A DNA stretch of 34,137 nucleotides from NCBI GenBank assembly GCA_964597685.1, contig CAZQZC010000005.1, positions 1 through 34,137 of the forward strand, in the 5' to 3' direction. The notes beneath the pieces were generated by a model. It was not told the DNA's origin, did not search any database, and saw only the letters and a program-made list of their open reading frames with translations. This stretch comes from JBCBTJ01 sp964597685 (GTDB lineage: Bacteria; Pseudomonadota; Alphaproteobacteria; Caulobacterales; Hyphomonadaceae). Both the position numbers and the translations under genes were made by a program. Position 1 is the stretch's first letter; every line of letters starts with the position of its first letter. Shown here in pieces: positions 14,499 to 23,738 of this stretch.

Positions 14499-15742
14499 GT
14501 GCGATACGCCCCGTTGATGTCGACGTATCCGTGGGTGAGGTCGCACGTCCAGACAGTCGCTCGTCCCGCGCCCGCCCCTAAATCAACCAGAAGGCGGATC
14601 TCTCGCCCCGCACAGGCTGCACTGGCGGTCGCCTCGTCATAATCTGGCGCGCGGGCGCCGCCTGCGGCGACCTGGTGGTCGCCGAACCAGATATCCAGAG
14701 CGTCGCGGTCGAGAGGTTCTCCCGCCTTTCCAACCGCCATAACGACGCGCCCCCAATTCGCATCCCCGGCCGCGAGCGCGGTTTTTACGAGGGGAGAATT
14801 GGCAATCGCCGCTGCAACGATCTTCGCTGACCTGTCATCTACCGCACCGCTGACGGCGATCTCGATGAACTTCGAGGCCCCTTCCCCGTCCTTGACGATC
14901 TGGCGCGCCAGGTCGCGCATGATTGTGGCGAGCATTACGGAGAAGTCTTGCAGCCGCGCGTCGTCGGGATCGTCGATCAAAGGCGCGCCCGATGCGCCCG
15001 TCGCGAACAGCATGCAGGTATCGCTCGTCGACGTATCGCCATCGACCGTGATCGCATTGAAACTCGTCTCGACATGGCGCGAGAGCAATGTCTGCAAGGC
15101 GTGTGGCGCGATGGCGGCGTCTGTGAAGACATAGGCGAGCATGGTCGCCATATTCGGCGCGATCATGCCGGAGCCTTTGGCGATGCCGGCGATGCGGACA
15201 GGCGCACCGTTGATCGCCGTCTCAGCGCCGGCGCCTTTAGGATATGTGTCGGTGGTCATGAAGGCGCGGGCGCACGCTTCCCAATCGGGCGGCGCAAGGC
15301 GCGCGACAAGCTCCGGCACAGCGTCCGCAACATAGGCCGGGGACGGCAACGGCTCCCCGATGACGCCGGTTGCGGCGAGAAAAACCTCGTCCTTAGGCCA
15401 GCTCATTCTTGTGGCGACCGCCTCAAGGGTAGCGGCGTTCTTTAAGGCTCCGAAGCGGCCAGTGAAGGCGTTCGAGTTTCCCGAATTCACTACGAGCGCG
15501 CGCGCTCGTCCGCTCCCTGTAACAAGGGCTTCACGGCACCAATCCACGTCGGCCGAGCGTGTCGCCGAGCGTGTAAACACGCCCGCGGCGCTCGCCGAAG
15601 GCTGGAAGGCGAACAAGAAGACATCGTCCCGCTCAGGGCCGCGCCCCGCGTAAAACCCGCGAGAAAACGTCGCCGCGCGTACGCCTCCTACGCTTGGCAA
15701 AATCGGAAACTGGTCAGGCGCAAACGGCGACAACTCGAACAT
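14495..15742 (-). CDS. argJ: Glutamate N-acetyltransferase / ornithine acetyltransferase
   Basis: 415 residues, normal for ArgJ. The precursor is self-cleaved before the nucleophile Thr200 in N-M-A-T-M-L; the preceding K-G-S-G-M-I-A-P is conserved. Other markers are V-V-N-S-G-N-S-N-A-F-T-G (about 84-95), the K-G-A-G segment at 169-172, and a C-terminal G-Y-V-x-I-N-G-A-Y-R-T. The enzyme transfers the acetyl group from N-acetylornithine to glutamate in the cyclic arginine pathway and may also use acetyl-CoA. It begins 15 bases after the parvulin lipoprotein gene and is coupled to mutT. Confidence 0.96.
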   Translation of the reverse strand: MFELSPFAPDQFPILPSVGGVRAATFSRGFYAGRGPERDDVFLFAFQPSASAAGVFTRSATRSADVDWCREALVTGSGRARALVVNSGNSNAFTGRFGALKNAATLEAVATRMSWPKDEVFLAATGVIGEPLPSPAYVADAVPELVARLAPPDWEACARAFMTTDTYPKGAGAETAINGAPVRIAGIAKGSGMIAPNMATMLAYVFTDAAIAPHALQTLLSRHVETSFNAITVDGDTSTSDTCMLFATGASGAPLIDDPDDARLQDFSVMLATIMRDLARQIVKDGEGASKFIEIAVSGAVDDRSAKIVAAAIANSPLVKTALAAGDANWGRVVMAVGKAGEPLDRDALDIWFGDHQVAAGGARAPDYDEATASAACAGREIRLLVDLGAGAGRATVWTCDLTHGYVDINGAYRT

Positions 15743-15757
15743 GATCGTGATTAGCGC

Positions 15758-16735
15758 CTAAAGCGTGTCTTCGTCCGACGACGGGTCGGGGGCTTCGGCT
15801 TCATCCGCCTGCGGGCCGGGTTCGACGTCAGACTCCAGCGGGAGATCGGGCTCAGTGACAAAGCCGAAATCGGCTACGGACGATGATGTCCCGACATCTC
15901 GGTCAATGTCCGCCTCGACGCGCAGGCGACGGAGAATCTGGCTGATTTGAGCAAAGGTGAGAAATTTCACGATCTCTGGCCGCATTTCTTCCAGGGTCAG
16001 CGGCGCCTTTTGGCGGCGATCTTCGACTTTCAAGACGTGCCAGCCACGTTCGGATTGGAACGGCGCCGAGACGGACCCGACGGCGGTGTCGCCGATGATC
16101 GCTGCGAAAGGCTCATTCAATGCGTTCGGCGAAACGTAGCCAAGCTCGCCGCCTTCGATACGTGTGACGCGGTCGATCGAATACTCGAACGCCAGGGTGG
16201 AGAAATCCTCTCCGTTTTCGATTTTGCGCCGCACTTCCTGGGCGGTGGCTTCCTCTTCGACCAGGATGTGACGGATTCGCACCTCGTCGTCGAGCTGCTG
16301 CAGGCGAACCTGCTCGGCGTACATTTCACGGATGGCGGTCTCGTCGACCTCGCTGGCGACAAGGCTTTCGACCAACAGATTGCCGAGGATCCGCTCGCGC
16401 GCGGCCTCAAGCCGGTGACGCGCAGTCTCCGCACGATCTAGCCGCCGACGCAGCGCCTCTTGCGCGAGAAGCCGCTGATCGATGAGTTGGTCGAGAACGA
16501 GGGCGTAATCCGGATGGGTCTCGTCGAAGACATCGCCGGCGTCGATCAAACCCTGCGCAGCGGCCTCTAATTCAATATCGCTGACATAAACCGGTTCGTC
16601 GTTGACCAAGGCGGCGACGACGGACCCAACGCGGATCGCGGGATCGCCAGCTGTTTCCACAGTGTCGGTGCAACCGGCCAAAGCTATAAGGCCCGCCGCG
16701 GCGGCGCAGATTGATCTGGAAGCCGATTTCACCAT
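15758..16735 (-). CDS. Parvulin-type peptidyl-prolyl isomerase lipoprotein (SurA/PrsA-like)
   Basis: 325 residues from the ATG at 16733-16735, preceded by GGAGGT. A signal peptide ends in the lipobox Leu-Ala-Gly-Cys (Cys22). A SurA-type N-terminal helical chaperone region covers about 40-160. A parvulin domain follows (V-R-I-R-H-I-L-V-E; D-F-S-T-L-A-F-E-Y-S; G-G-E-L-G-Y-V; F-x-S-E-R-G-W-H-V-L-K-V), and the tail is acidic and disordered. It should help fold or deliver proteins in the periplasm, such as outer membrane proteins, while anchored to a membrane. Divergent from secA, it links export and folding; it heads the argJ-mutT unit. Confidence 0.87.
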   Translation of the reverse strand: MVKSASRSICAAAAGLIALAGCTDTVETAGDPAIRVGSVVAALVNDEPVYVSDIELEAAAQGLIDAGDVFDETHPDYALVLDQLIDQRLLAQEALRRRLDRAETARHRLEAARERILGNLLVESLVASEVDETAIREMYAEQVRLQQLDDEVRIRHILVEEEATAQEVRRKIENGEDFSTLAFEYSIDRVTRIEGGELGYVSPNALNEPFAAIIGDTAVGSVSAPFQSERGWHVLKVEDRRQKAPLTLEEMRPEIVKFLTFAQISQILRRLRVEADIDRDVGTSSSVADFGFVTEPDLPLESDVEPGPQADEAEAPDPSSDEDTL

Positions 16736-16811
16736 AACGCGCACCTCCGTCGCAGCGCACAAGCTTGGATTGACACCCCCTAGGCCGGTTCTTAAGTCTC
16801 GGCCAGAGGTC

Positions 16812-16827
16812 GGCTGAACGTTCAGCC
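16812..16827. promoter_or_regulatory. Perfect 16-base palindrome between ppi and secA
   Basis: GGCTGAACGTTCAGCC reads the same on both strands. It lies in the 187-base divergent gap between the parvulin lipoprotein gene (start 16735) and secA (start 16923). A TTGACA at 16770-16775 nearby could be a plus-strand -35, but it has no convincing -10. The palindrome is the size of a dimeric-repressor operator. I do not recognise the binding protein, and chance occurrence is not excluded. Confidence 0.35.
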
Positions 16828-16922
16828 CTCTCCGTCTTCGGCTGGCGTTGAACCGCCTGTAAAGTGTATCGCGCTAGGACTGCACGACGTGTCGTCCTGT
16901 CGCCAACCAACGGTCCAAGTGA

Positions 16923-19664
16923 ATGCTCTCCGTAGCCCGTAAGCTTTTCGGTTCCGCAAACGACCGAAAACTGAAGCCGCTCCGCAACCGGGTCCAACGT
17001 ATAAACGCGTTTGAACCGATGATGGAGGCGCTGTCCGATGAGGCTTTGCGCGGAAAAACGGCGGAATTTCGGCAAAGACTCGATCAGGGCGCAACGCTTG
17101 ACGAACTCCTTGAGGAAGCTTTCGCGGTCGTCCGCGAAGGCGCCAAGCGCAGCCTGGAGATGCGGCATTTCGACGTCCAGCTCATGGGCGGAATGGTTCT
17201 GCATTCCGGGGCGATCGCCGAAATGCGGACTGGCGAAGGCAAGACCCTTGTCGCGACGCTTCCTGTTTATCTGAACGCCCTGACGGGCGACGGCGTTCAC
17301 GTCATCACTGTGAACGATTACCTCGCCAAGCGCGACGCGGAATGGATGGGCAAGGTTTACGGCTTTTTGGGCCTCAGCACCGGCACCATCGTTCAAGGCT
17401 TGGACGACCGCGAACGCCGCGAATCCTATGCCTGCGACATTACCTACGGCACCAACAACGAATTCGGCTTCGACTATCTCCGCGACAACATGAAGTATTC
17501 GGTCGCGGACATGGCCCAGCGCGGGCACAATTATGCGATCGTCGACGAGGTCGACTCGATCCTGATTGACGAGGCGCGAACGCCGCTGATCATCTCGGGT
17601 CCGACTGACGACCGCTCGGAGCTTTATCGCACTGTCGACGCGCTCGTCCCGCAACTCGAAGCGGACGACTTTGAACTTGATGAGAAGCAACGCGCTGTCG
17701 TGTTCACAGAAACGGGCACGGAGAAGATCGAAACGCTTCTGGCCGACGCGGGGATTCTGGAAGGCTCGCTCTGGGAGCCGGCGAACATCTCGATCGTCCA
17801 CCACGCCAATCAGGCGCTGCGCGCGCACAAATTGTACAATCGCGACAAAGACTACATCGTCCGCGGCGGCGAGGTCATGCTGATCGACGAATTTACGGGC
17901 CGCATGATGGAGGGTCGCCGCCTTTCGGAAGGCCTGCACCAGGCGATCGAGGCGAAAGAAAAGGTCGACATCAAGCCTGAGAACCAAACGCTGGCGTCGA
18001 TCACCTTCCAAAATTATTTCCGGCTCTACGACAAACTCGCCGGCATGACAGGCACCGCGTTGACCGAGGCCTCGGAGTTTGGCGACATTTATCGGCTCGA
18101 CGTCGTCGATCTGCCGACAAACAAGCCGATCCAGCGCATCGACGACGACGATGTCGTCTACCGAACCGCCAAGGCGAAATATGCCGAGATCATAAAGGAA
18201 GTGAACGAGGCGCGCGACAAAGGCCAGCCGGTTCTGCTTGGCACGGCCTCGATCGAGAAGTCTGAGCTTCTCTCCACCTTGCTCACCCAAGCGCGCGTCC
18301 CGCACCAGGTATTGAACGCCCGCCACCATGAACGCGAGGCGCAGATCATCGCACAAGCCGGCGTTCCGGGGGCCATTACGGTCGCGACCAACATGGCCGG
18401 CCGCGGAACAGACATCCAGCTGGGCGGCAATTTCGAGATGATGCTCGAAGATCGGGTCGCCAAACTGGGCGAAGACAAGGGCCGCCAGCCGACGGACGAG
18501 GAGATCGCCGCGCTGACGTCTGAGATCAAAGCGGAAATCTCGGAGAAGAAAGATAAGGCGCTAGGCGCGGGCGGACTTTACGTGCTCGGCACTGAGCGCC
18601 ACGAAAGCCGCCGCATCGACAATCAGCTGCGCGGCCGGACCGGACGCCAAGGCGACCCGGGCAAGTCGAAGTTCTATATTTCGGTTGAAGACGATCTCAT
18701 GCGCGTGTTCGCCGCCGAACGGCTGGACATGGTCATGCGCCGCCTTGGCATTAAAGAAGACGAGGGCATCACCCATCCGTGGATGAACAAGGCGATGGAG
18801 ACGTCGCAGAAAAAGATCGAACAGCGGAACTTCGAAATCCGCAAGAACGTCCTCAAATACGACGACGTCATCAACGACCAGCGGAAAGCAATCTTCGAAC
18901 AGCGCCGCGACTTCATGACCGCCGATAACGTCACCGACGTTATCGAAGATATGCGCGACGACGTGATCGAGGCGCTGGTCCTGCGGGCCATGCCGGAAAA
19001 GGCGTATGCCGAGCAATGGGACGTCCCCGGCCTCACCGAAGCGATTAAGACGGACATGGGCTTGGACCTACCCATCGCAGAATGGGCCGCCGCCGAAGGC
19101 GTGGCGAACGCGGAAATCAAGGACAAGATTACGAAGGCCGCCGAAGACGCCTACGCTGCAAAGGCTGAAATCGTCACGCCTGACCGGCTGAAATGGATCG
19201 AAAAGCAGGTCCTGCTCCAGATCCTGGACCAGCAATGGCGCAGCCATTTGCAGCAGATCGACCAGCTGCGCTCAGTGGTGCACTTGCGCGGCTATGGCCA
19301 GCGCGACCCGCTGAACGAATTCAAATCCGAGGCCTTTGTCCTCTTCGACACGATGCTCAGCGAGCTGCGCACGAAGGTAACGCGCATCCTGTTAACGCTG
19401 CAGACTGAGGCGCCGCCGCAGCAATTGCGCCCGCGGCCCGCACCGCCCGTTCAGCAAGTCGTCGAGACGCACATTGATCCCGACACGGGCCAGAATGAGA
19501 TGGCGGAGAACGGCGCAGGCGCCGAAGCAGAGCCCGCCCCGAATTCAGCCGTCGCCCAGGCGGAAGAAGATTGGTCGAATACGCCGCGAAACGCCCCGTG
19601 CCCGTGCGGATCCGGTAAGAAGTACAAGCATTGCCACGGAGCGTTCACCTCCGCGCAGGCTTAA
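16923..19664 (+). CDS. secA: Preprotein translocase ATPase SecA
   Basis: 913 residues, full length. The DEAD-motor nucleotide-binding domain 1 has M-R-T-G-E-G-K-T (Met101) and the Walker B region V-D-E-V-D-S-I-L-I-D-E-A-R-T-P-L; domain 2 has T-N-M-A-G-R-G-T-D-I-Q-L and G-R-T-G-R-Q-G-D-P-G. The helical scaffold and wing regions follow, then a Pro/Glu/Ala-rich linker and a C-terminal zinc SEC-C motif (C-P-C-G-S-G-K-K-Y-K-H-C-H). SecA drives proteins through SecYEG and binds SecB via the zinc tail. No clear Shine-Dalgarno is visible before the ATG, but homologues start M-L-x-x-A-x-K-x-F-G-S. Its TAA shares bases with the stop of the convergent aminotransferase gene. Confidence 0.97.
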   Translation: MLSVARKLFGSANDRKLKPLRNRVQRINAFEPMMEALSDEALRGKTAEFRQRLDQGATLDELLEEAFAVVREGAKRSLEMRHFDVQLMGGMVLHSGAIAEMRTGEGKTLVATLPVYLNALTGDGVHVITVNDYLAKRDAEWMGKVYGFLGLSTGTIVQGLDDRERRESYACDITYGTNNEFGFDYLRDNMKYSVADMAQRGHNYAIVDEVDSILIDEARTPLIISGPTDDRSELYRTVDALVPQLEADDFELDEKQRAVVFTETGTEKIETLLADAGILEGSLWEPANISIVHHANQALRAHKLYNRDKDYIVRGGEVMLIDEFTGRMMEGRRLSEGLHQAIEAKEKVDIKPENQTLASITFQNYFRLYDKLAGMTGTALTEASEFGDIYRLDVVDLPTNKPIQRIDDDDVVYRTAKAKYAEIIKEVNEARDKGQPVLLGTASIEKSELLSTLLTQARVPHQVLNARHHEREAQIIAQAGVPGAITVATNMAGRGTDIQLGGNFEMMLEDRVAKLGEDKGRQPTDEEIAALTSEIKAEISEKKDKALGAGGLYVLGTERHESRRIDNQLRGRTGRQGDPGKSKFYISVEDDLMRVFAAERLDMVMRRLGIKEDEGITHPWMNKAMETSQKKIEQRNFEIRKNVLKYDDVINDQRKAIFEQRRDFMTADNVTDVIEDMRDDVIEALVLRAMPEKAYAEQWDVPGLTEAIKTDMGLDLPIAEWAAAEGVANAEIKDKITKAAEDAYAAKAEIVTPDRLKWIEKQVLLQILDQQWRSHLQQIDQLRSVVHLRGYGQRDPLNEFKSEAFVLFDTMLSELRTKVTRILLTLQTEAPPQQLRPRPAPPVQQVVETHIDPDTGQNEMAENGAGAEAEPAPNSAVAQAEEDWSNTPRNAPCPCGSGKKYKHCHGAFTSAQA

Positions 19665-20800
19665 AGCTCCGTCTTCAGCGCGTCGACCAACGCGTTGCAA
19701 TCATCCTCGGTATTATAAACGTGGGGCGTGATCCGAAGCGTATTTCCGCGCTTCGAGACATAGATCCGACGATCCGATAGCCGGATCGTCAGGTCGTCGG
19801 GAGCGCTGTGCGGCAAGTCGACGCCGATATAATTCGCCCCAGCCGCGTCAGGTCCCGACCGGGTTAAACCGATGCCCGCCAGAGCGTGGGTGAGGCGCGC
19901 ATTCATATGCGCCAGCGTCGCTTCGGTCCGCTCGACGCTCCAATCCAGCAGAATGTCCAGGGACGCTTCGAAGGCGGGCAGGAGCGCGAAGTTCGATCGC
20001 TCGCCCATATCGTAGCGCTGCGCGCCCGGGCCATATTCATCGGTGTAGTCGATCAGGCGGGTGAAATCCTCAGAACCTCGCCGGGCGATCCAGTTCTCCT
20101 CCAGCGGCTCGCCGTCGCGGCGGTGCGGAGCGGCGTAGAGGAAGCTCAGTCCGTACGGTCCGAACAGCCATTTGTATCCGACGCTAACCACGAAATCGGG
20201 CTTCACCGCGCGAACATCGAACCTCAGCGCACCGCAACTTTGGGACAGGTCCAGGACGAGCGCCGCGCCGACATCCCGGCACCGTCGCCCGACGGCCTCC
20301 AGGTCGATCAAGGCGCCGTCGGTCCAACGGATTTGTGGACAGGCAACAATGGATGTCGTCTCGTCGATTGCGCTCAGAAGCGCATCCGACAGGCTCTCAT
20401 TATGGCCCGGCGAGACGGTGACGACCTTCGCGCCGGTGCGACGGGCCAATGCGCGCCATGCATAGACGTTTGACGGAAATTGGTCGGCAAGCGTGAGGAT
20501 CGACGTCCCCTCCGGCGCCGGCAGATTTCTGGCGGCGGTCGACAAGCCATAGCTGGCGGACGGGATGATGGCGACGCCCTCTACGTCGGCGCCGATCAGC
20601 CGGGCGAGTTTTGGCCGGATCGAGCCTGTGTCGACAAAGAATTGGTCGCTCGTCAGCGTCCACGGGCGCCGCTTGCGATCGAGTCCGCGCTGTCCGGCCT
20701 CGAGAGCGGCGAGCGGCAAGGGCGTCATGGTTGCGGCGTTGAGAAAAGCCACATCGTCGGGAATGTCGAACAGGGCGCGTTGGCTGGGAAGAATTTCCAT
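19661..20800 (-). CDS. Class V aminotransferase-fold PLP enzyme
   Basis: 379 residues of fold type I. The PLP-binding lysine is in S-V-G-Y-K-W-L-F-G-P-Y-G (about 209-220); the aspartate that pairs with the pyridine nitrogen lies in V-L-D-L-S-Q-S-C-G-A; the N-terminal A-F-L-N-A-A-T-M-T-P-L is typical of the class V family that contains cysteine desulfurases, kynureninase and EgtE-type lyases. The cysteine loop of desulfurases is not obvious, so sulfur mobilisation is unlikely. The substrate is unknown. The weak ribosome-binding site leaves the start less sure. Its stop codon is interleaved with that of secA in the tetranucleotide TTAA. Confidence 0.8.
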   Translation of the reverse strand: MEILPSQRALFDIPDDVAFLNAATMTPLPLAALEAGQRGLDRKRRPWTLTSDQFFVDTGSIRPKLARLIGADVEGVAIIPSASYGLSTAARNLPAPEGTSILTLADQFPSNVYAWRALARRTGAKVVTVSPGHNESLSDALLSAIDETTSIVACPQIRWTDGALIDLEAVGRRCRDVGAALVLDLSQSCGALRFDVRAVKPDFVVSVGYKWLFGPYGLSFLYAAPHRRDGEPLEENWIARRGSEDFTRLIDYTDEYGPGAQRYDMGERSNFALLPAFEASLDILLDWSVERTEATLAHMNARLTHALAGIGLTRSGPDAAGANYIGVDLPHSAPDDLTIRLSDRRIYVSKRGNTLRITPHVYNTEDDCNALVDALKTEL

Positions 20801-20887
20801 AACGCGACCGATACACGCGTCACTTAAATGCGCAACGCCCGCATCGTTGATACGATGCAGGCGTCGAACGACCGATCTGCGACGCGT

Positions 20888-22213
20888 TTATTTCCCGTGA
20901 CAGATCACGGGCATCCAGGTGTAGCCCTTCACGAACGGGCTACGCGTAAAGCTCGGTTTATCTAGAACTTCGATGTGGTCGAACCGCGCCATGATCTCCT
21001 CCCAGAGGATGCGCAGCTGCAATTCGGCCAGCCGGTTGCCGACGCACCGGTGAATGCCGAAGCCAAAGGAAAGATGGCTGCGCACATCTGGCCGGTCGAT
21101 GATGTACTCGTCCGGTTTGTCGAAATGACGCGGATCGCGGTTGCCCGAGACGTACCACATGGCGATCTGATCGCCTTTCTTGATCGTCTTGCCGTGCATT
21201 TCGACATCCTCAAGCGCGGTCCGGCGCATAAAGGCGAGCGGCGTCTGGAAGCGGATGGTCTCCGAGACCATCGACGGGATCAGCGACGGATCCGCTTTCA
21301 GCTTCTCATATTCGGACGGAAATTCATTGAGAAAGTAGACCGAGCCGGACATCGAGTTCCGGGTCGTGTCATTGCCGCCGACGATGAGCAGGATAACGTT
21401 CCCGAGCAGCTCCATCGGCGCAAGATCGCGGGTCTTTTCGCCGTGGGCCAGCAGGCTCATCAGATCGTTTTTAAGGGGCTGACGGCCACGTTCCTGGTAG
21501 ATCCCCATAAAGGTGGTGAGGCATTGAAGCATCTCTTGCTTCCATTGCTCCTCGCCGCCGGGACAGATGTCTGGATTGTTCATGTTTGTGGCGACATCAG
21601 ACCAATGGGTGAGGTCGCGACGATTCTCGAACGGATAATCGAATAGAGTCGCGAGCATCATCGTCGTCAGTTCGATCGAGACCGTGTCGACCCAGTCGAA
21701 GGGCTCGCCCACAGGCAGGCTGTCAAGCAGGCCCTGGGTGCGCGACCGTATCAGCGGCTCGAACTCTTTGAGTATGTTTGGCGCGACGGCCGGCTGAACG
21801 GTCTTGCGCTGTTCAGAATGACGCGGTTCGTCCATGGCAATGAACATGGGTAATTCAAAGTCGCTGATCGGCTCGCCAAGTGTAATGCCGCCGTGCTCCC
21901 AGGAGGACGAGAAGCGGAGGTGGTCGGTGTCGATCGCCATGATGTCGTCGTAGCGCGTGACCGACCAATAGGGGCCGACAAAACTATCGGGGGTCCAGTG
22001 CAGGGGATCTTCCTCCCGCAGACGCTCGAACCGATCCCACATCTTGTTCTGCCGCCACACTTCGCCGTCGACCAGGTCCAGGCTCGCCAGGTCAAGCTCG
22101 GACGCCGGCGGCACCTGATCTCCGTGTTCGAGGTATCCGGGATGCATCGGCGCCTGCGGCGTCAATTTCGGGCGCTCCAACGCCGGCTGAATCGAGTGGG
22201 CGGTATCGGCCAT
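20888..22213 (-). CDS. CYP153-type cytochrome P450 (alkane/fatty acid hydroxylase family)
   Basis: 441 residues from the ATG at 22211-22213, with AGGAGG nine bases upstream; earlier in-frame starts are not needed. The I-helix reads L-L-I-V-G-G-N-D-T-T-R-N-S-M-S-G, and the haem loop F-G-F-G-I-H-R-C-V-G-N-R-L-A-E-L-Q has Cys390 as the haem ligand; both are close to the CYP153 signature. E-x-x-R is seen as E-T-I-R. CYP153 enzymes hydroxylate the terminal carbon of medium-chain alkanes or fatty acids using a ferredoxin and ferredoxin reductase. Neither partner is in this window, so the enzyme must borrow them. Substrate is inferred from the subfamily only. Confidence 0.85.
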   Translation of the reverse strand: MADTAHSIQPALERPKLTPQAPMHPGYLEHGDQVPPASELDLASLDLVDGEVWRQNKMWDRFERLREEDPLHWTPDSFVGPYWSVTRYDDIMAIDTDHLRFSSSWEHGGITLGEPISDFELPMFIAMDEPRHSEQRKTVQPAVAPNILKEFEPLIRSRTQGLLDSLPVGEPFDWVDTVSIELTTMMLATLFDYPFENRRDLTHWSDVATNMNNPDICPGGEEQWKQEMLQCLTTFMGIYQERGRQPLKNDLMSLLAHGEKTRDLAPMELLGNVILLIVGGNDTTRNSMSGSVYFLNEFPSEYEKLKADPSLIPSMVSETIRFQTPLAFMRRTALEDVEMHGKTIKKGDQIAMWYVSGNRDPRHFDKPDEYIIDRPDVRSHLSFGFGIHRCVGNRLAELQLRILWEEIMARFDHIEVLDKPSFTRSPFVKGYTWMPVICHGK

Positions 22214-22296
22214 GGTTTTCCTCCTGACGGTCGCGACCAGCGCGGCATGTGTCGCGGATCGCGGCATATTTGTCAGAACATTAGCATGCGCCGTCT

Positions 22297-22325
22297 AAAA
22301 AAACTATGACGCATGCGTCATTTTT
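22297..22325 (-). terminator. Terminator-like palindrome after the DUF2244 gene
   Basis: ATGACGCATGCGTCAT at 22306-22321 is a perfect 16-base palindrome that can fold as a six-base stem with a CATG loop. On the minus strand it comes directly after the DUF2244 stop and is followed by AG and seven T (22297-22303 read as A on plus). The plus strand has five T after it. This fits an intrinsic terminator, with a short stem. The same site is about 95 bases upstream of the P450 start, so it may instead, or also, be an operator. Confidence 0.5.
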
Positions 22326-22812
22326 ATGCTGGAAACCGCTCTCGTTTGGCTCGAGCGATTGCCGCGCGCAGCGCCTCGGCCAAGGATTTACGCTCTTCGG
22401 GCGTTAGGAATCGCCCGATGACAAAGGCTTTCCGGCCATGCTCGACCCGCAGCCAAGAATTGTGCGTCACAGGTTCATCCAGCTCCACCCGAGCGAAATG
22501 GGTCGGCACCTCGGCCGACTTCTTGTCGCCGGCGGGACTACGATGGTCCATGCGAATAGATTCCGCCGTGATCGATATGCGCGTTTCCTGGGATTGCGTT
22601 CGCCGGGAAGAGCGAAAGGCAACCCAGAGCGCAGCGGCGTCGACGCCCAGAAATCCGATCACTGGCAACGCCCCCATCGACCAGAACGCCAGGCCAGCGA
22701 AGAAACTCGCCAGACCGACGACGCAGACAACAACCTGAAACGCCCGCGGCGTCAGCGAATTGTTGGGCGTGAGCACAGCCTCAAAATACAAGGTTTCGGT
22801 CGGTGATGGCAT
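22324..22812 (-). CDS. DUF2244 membrane protein
   Basis: 162 residues. The start T-L-Y-F-E-A-V-L-T-P-N-N-S-L-T-P is the DUF2244 signature, followed by two membrane helices (about 25-45, FQVVVCVVGLASFFAGLAFW; 47-66, GALPVIGFLGVDAAALWVAF). A cytosolic domain of about 95 residues comes next, with S-W-L-R-V-E-H-G-R-K-A-F-V-I-G-R-F-L-T-P-E-E-R. The function is unknown. The gene is often divergent from nth in alphaproteobacteria, as here (81-base gap). Confidence 0.87.
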   Translation of the reverse strand: MPSPTETLYFEAVLTPNNSLTPRAFQVVVCVVGLASFFAGLAFWSMGALPVIGFLGVDAAALWVAFRSSRRTQSQETRISITAESIRMDHRSPAGDKKSAEVPTHFARVELDEPVTHNSWLRVEHGRKAFVIGRFLTPEERKSLAEALRAAIARAKRERFPA

Positions 22813-22893
22813 AGGTCGATTATTAGTCTTGTTCCGAACCTTGTCATCGGGCGCGTCCTTGCGCCGCGGCTACGTCGACCTAGAACAAGGAGG

Positions 22894-23607
22894 ATGCCGG
22901 TCAGCGTCAAACCTGCGAAAAAGCGCGTTGCGCGCCCGCGAGGGTTCTCCAAAGCGAAAGCTGAAGAGCTTTTCGCGCGCCTCGCTGGCGATCGGCCGAA
23001 TCCGCACACGGAACTCGATTTCGTGAACCCATTCACCCTCGTTGTCGCCGTGGCGCTTTCCGCCCAAGCCACCGACAAGGGTGTCAATAAGGCGACGAAG
23101 GGTCTGTTCGCCGCGGCTGACACGCCGGAAAAAATGCTCGCACTCGGCGAGGAGGGGGTCGCCGAACACATCAAGACGATCGGCCTCTGGCGCAATAAGG
23201 CGAAAAACGTGGTCGCCCTGTCCAAGATGTTGATCGAGGATTTCGACGGAGACGTTCCGTCGACTCGCGAAGACCTGGTTAAATTGCCTGGCGTTGGGCG
23301 CAAGACGGCGAACGTCGTCCTGAACGAAGCCTTCGGGCAACCGACGATCGCGGTCGATACGCATATATTCCGCGTTTCCAATCGAACCGGCCTCGCTCCA
23401 GGCAAGACGCCTGACCACGTCGAAGCGGCTCTGGAGCGCGTCACGCCGGAGACATTCAAGCGCGGGGCGCACCATTGGCTGATCCTGCATGGTCGATATG
23501 TCTGTGTCGCGCGGACGCCAAAATGCTGGGCGTGCGTCATCCGCGATCTGTGCGCGCACAAACCCAAGACAATGGATCCGGCAACGACGAGCGCGCTCAA
23601 GACATGA
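22894..23607 (+). CDS. nth: Endonuclease III (DNA glycosylase/AP lyase)
   Basis: 237 residues. The helix-hairpin-helix L-P-G-V-G-R-K-T-A-N-V-V-L holds catalytic Lys137; catalytic Asp155 is in A-V-D-T-H-I-F-R-V. The 4Fe-4S cluster ligands are Cys204-x6-Cys211-x2-Cys214-x5-Cys220. It removes oxidised pyrimidines and nicks the strand in base excision repair. The basic N-terminus of about 20 residues is longer than in E. coli. The Shine-Dalgarno AAGGAGG (22887-22893) touches the ATG with no spacer, which is unusual, but no other start fits. Confidence 0.95.
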   Translation: MPVSVKPAKKRVARPRGFSKAKAEELFARLAGDRPNPHTELDFVNPFTLVVAVALSAQATDKGVNKATKGLFAAADTPEKMLALGEEGVAEHIKTIGLWRNKAKNVVALSKMLIEDFDGDVPSTREDLVKLPGVGRKTANVVLNEAFGQPTIAVDTHIFRVSNRTGLAPGKTPDHVEAALERVTPETFKRGAHHWLILHGRYVCVARTPKCWACVIRDLCAHKPKTMDPATTSALKT

Positions 23608-23738
23608 ATTCTTCACAAGCGACCCGTCACGCTGTTAACTATGGCCAGGCCCGTCGGACAACGACGAATGGATCGGGGCGCGCGTGCTGAGTTTGGCCGA
23701 ATCATACTCCGTTGAAACCCGGGCGGCGGCCTGACCAG

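Noticed and set aside
16572..18356. Very long minus-strand open frame (594 codons) opposite secA
   Set aside because: It lies antisense to conserved SecA motifs, has no family features, and is a frame left open by GC-rich codon use.
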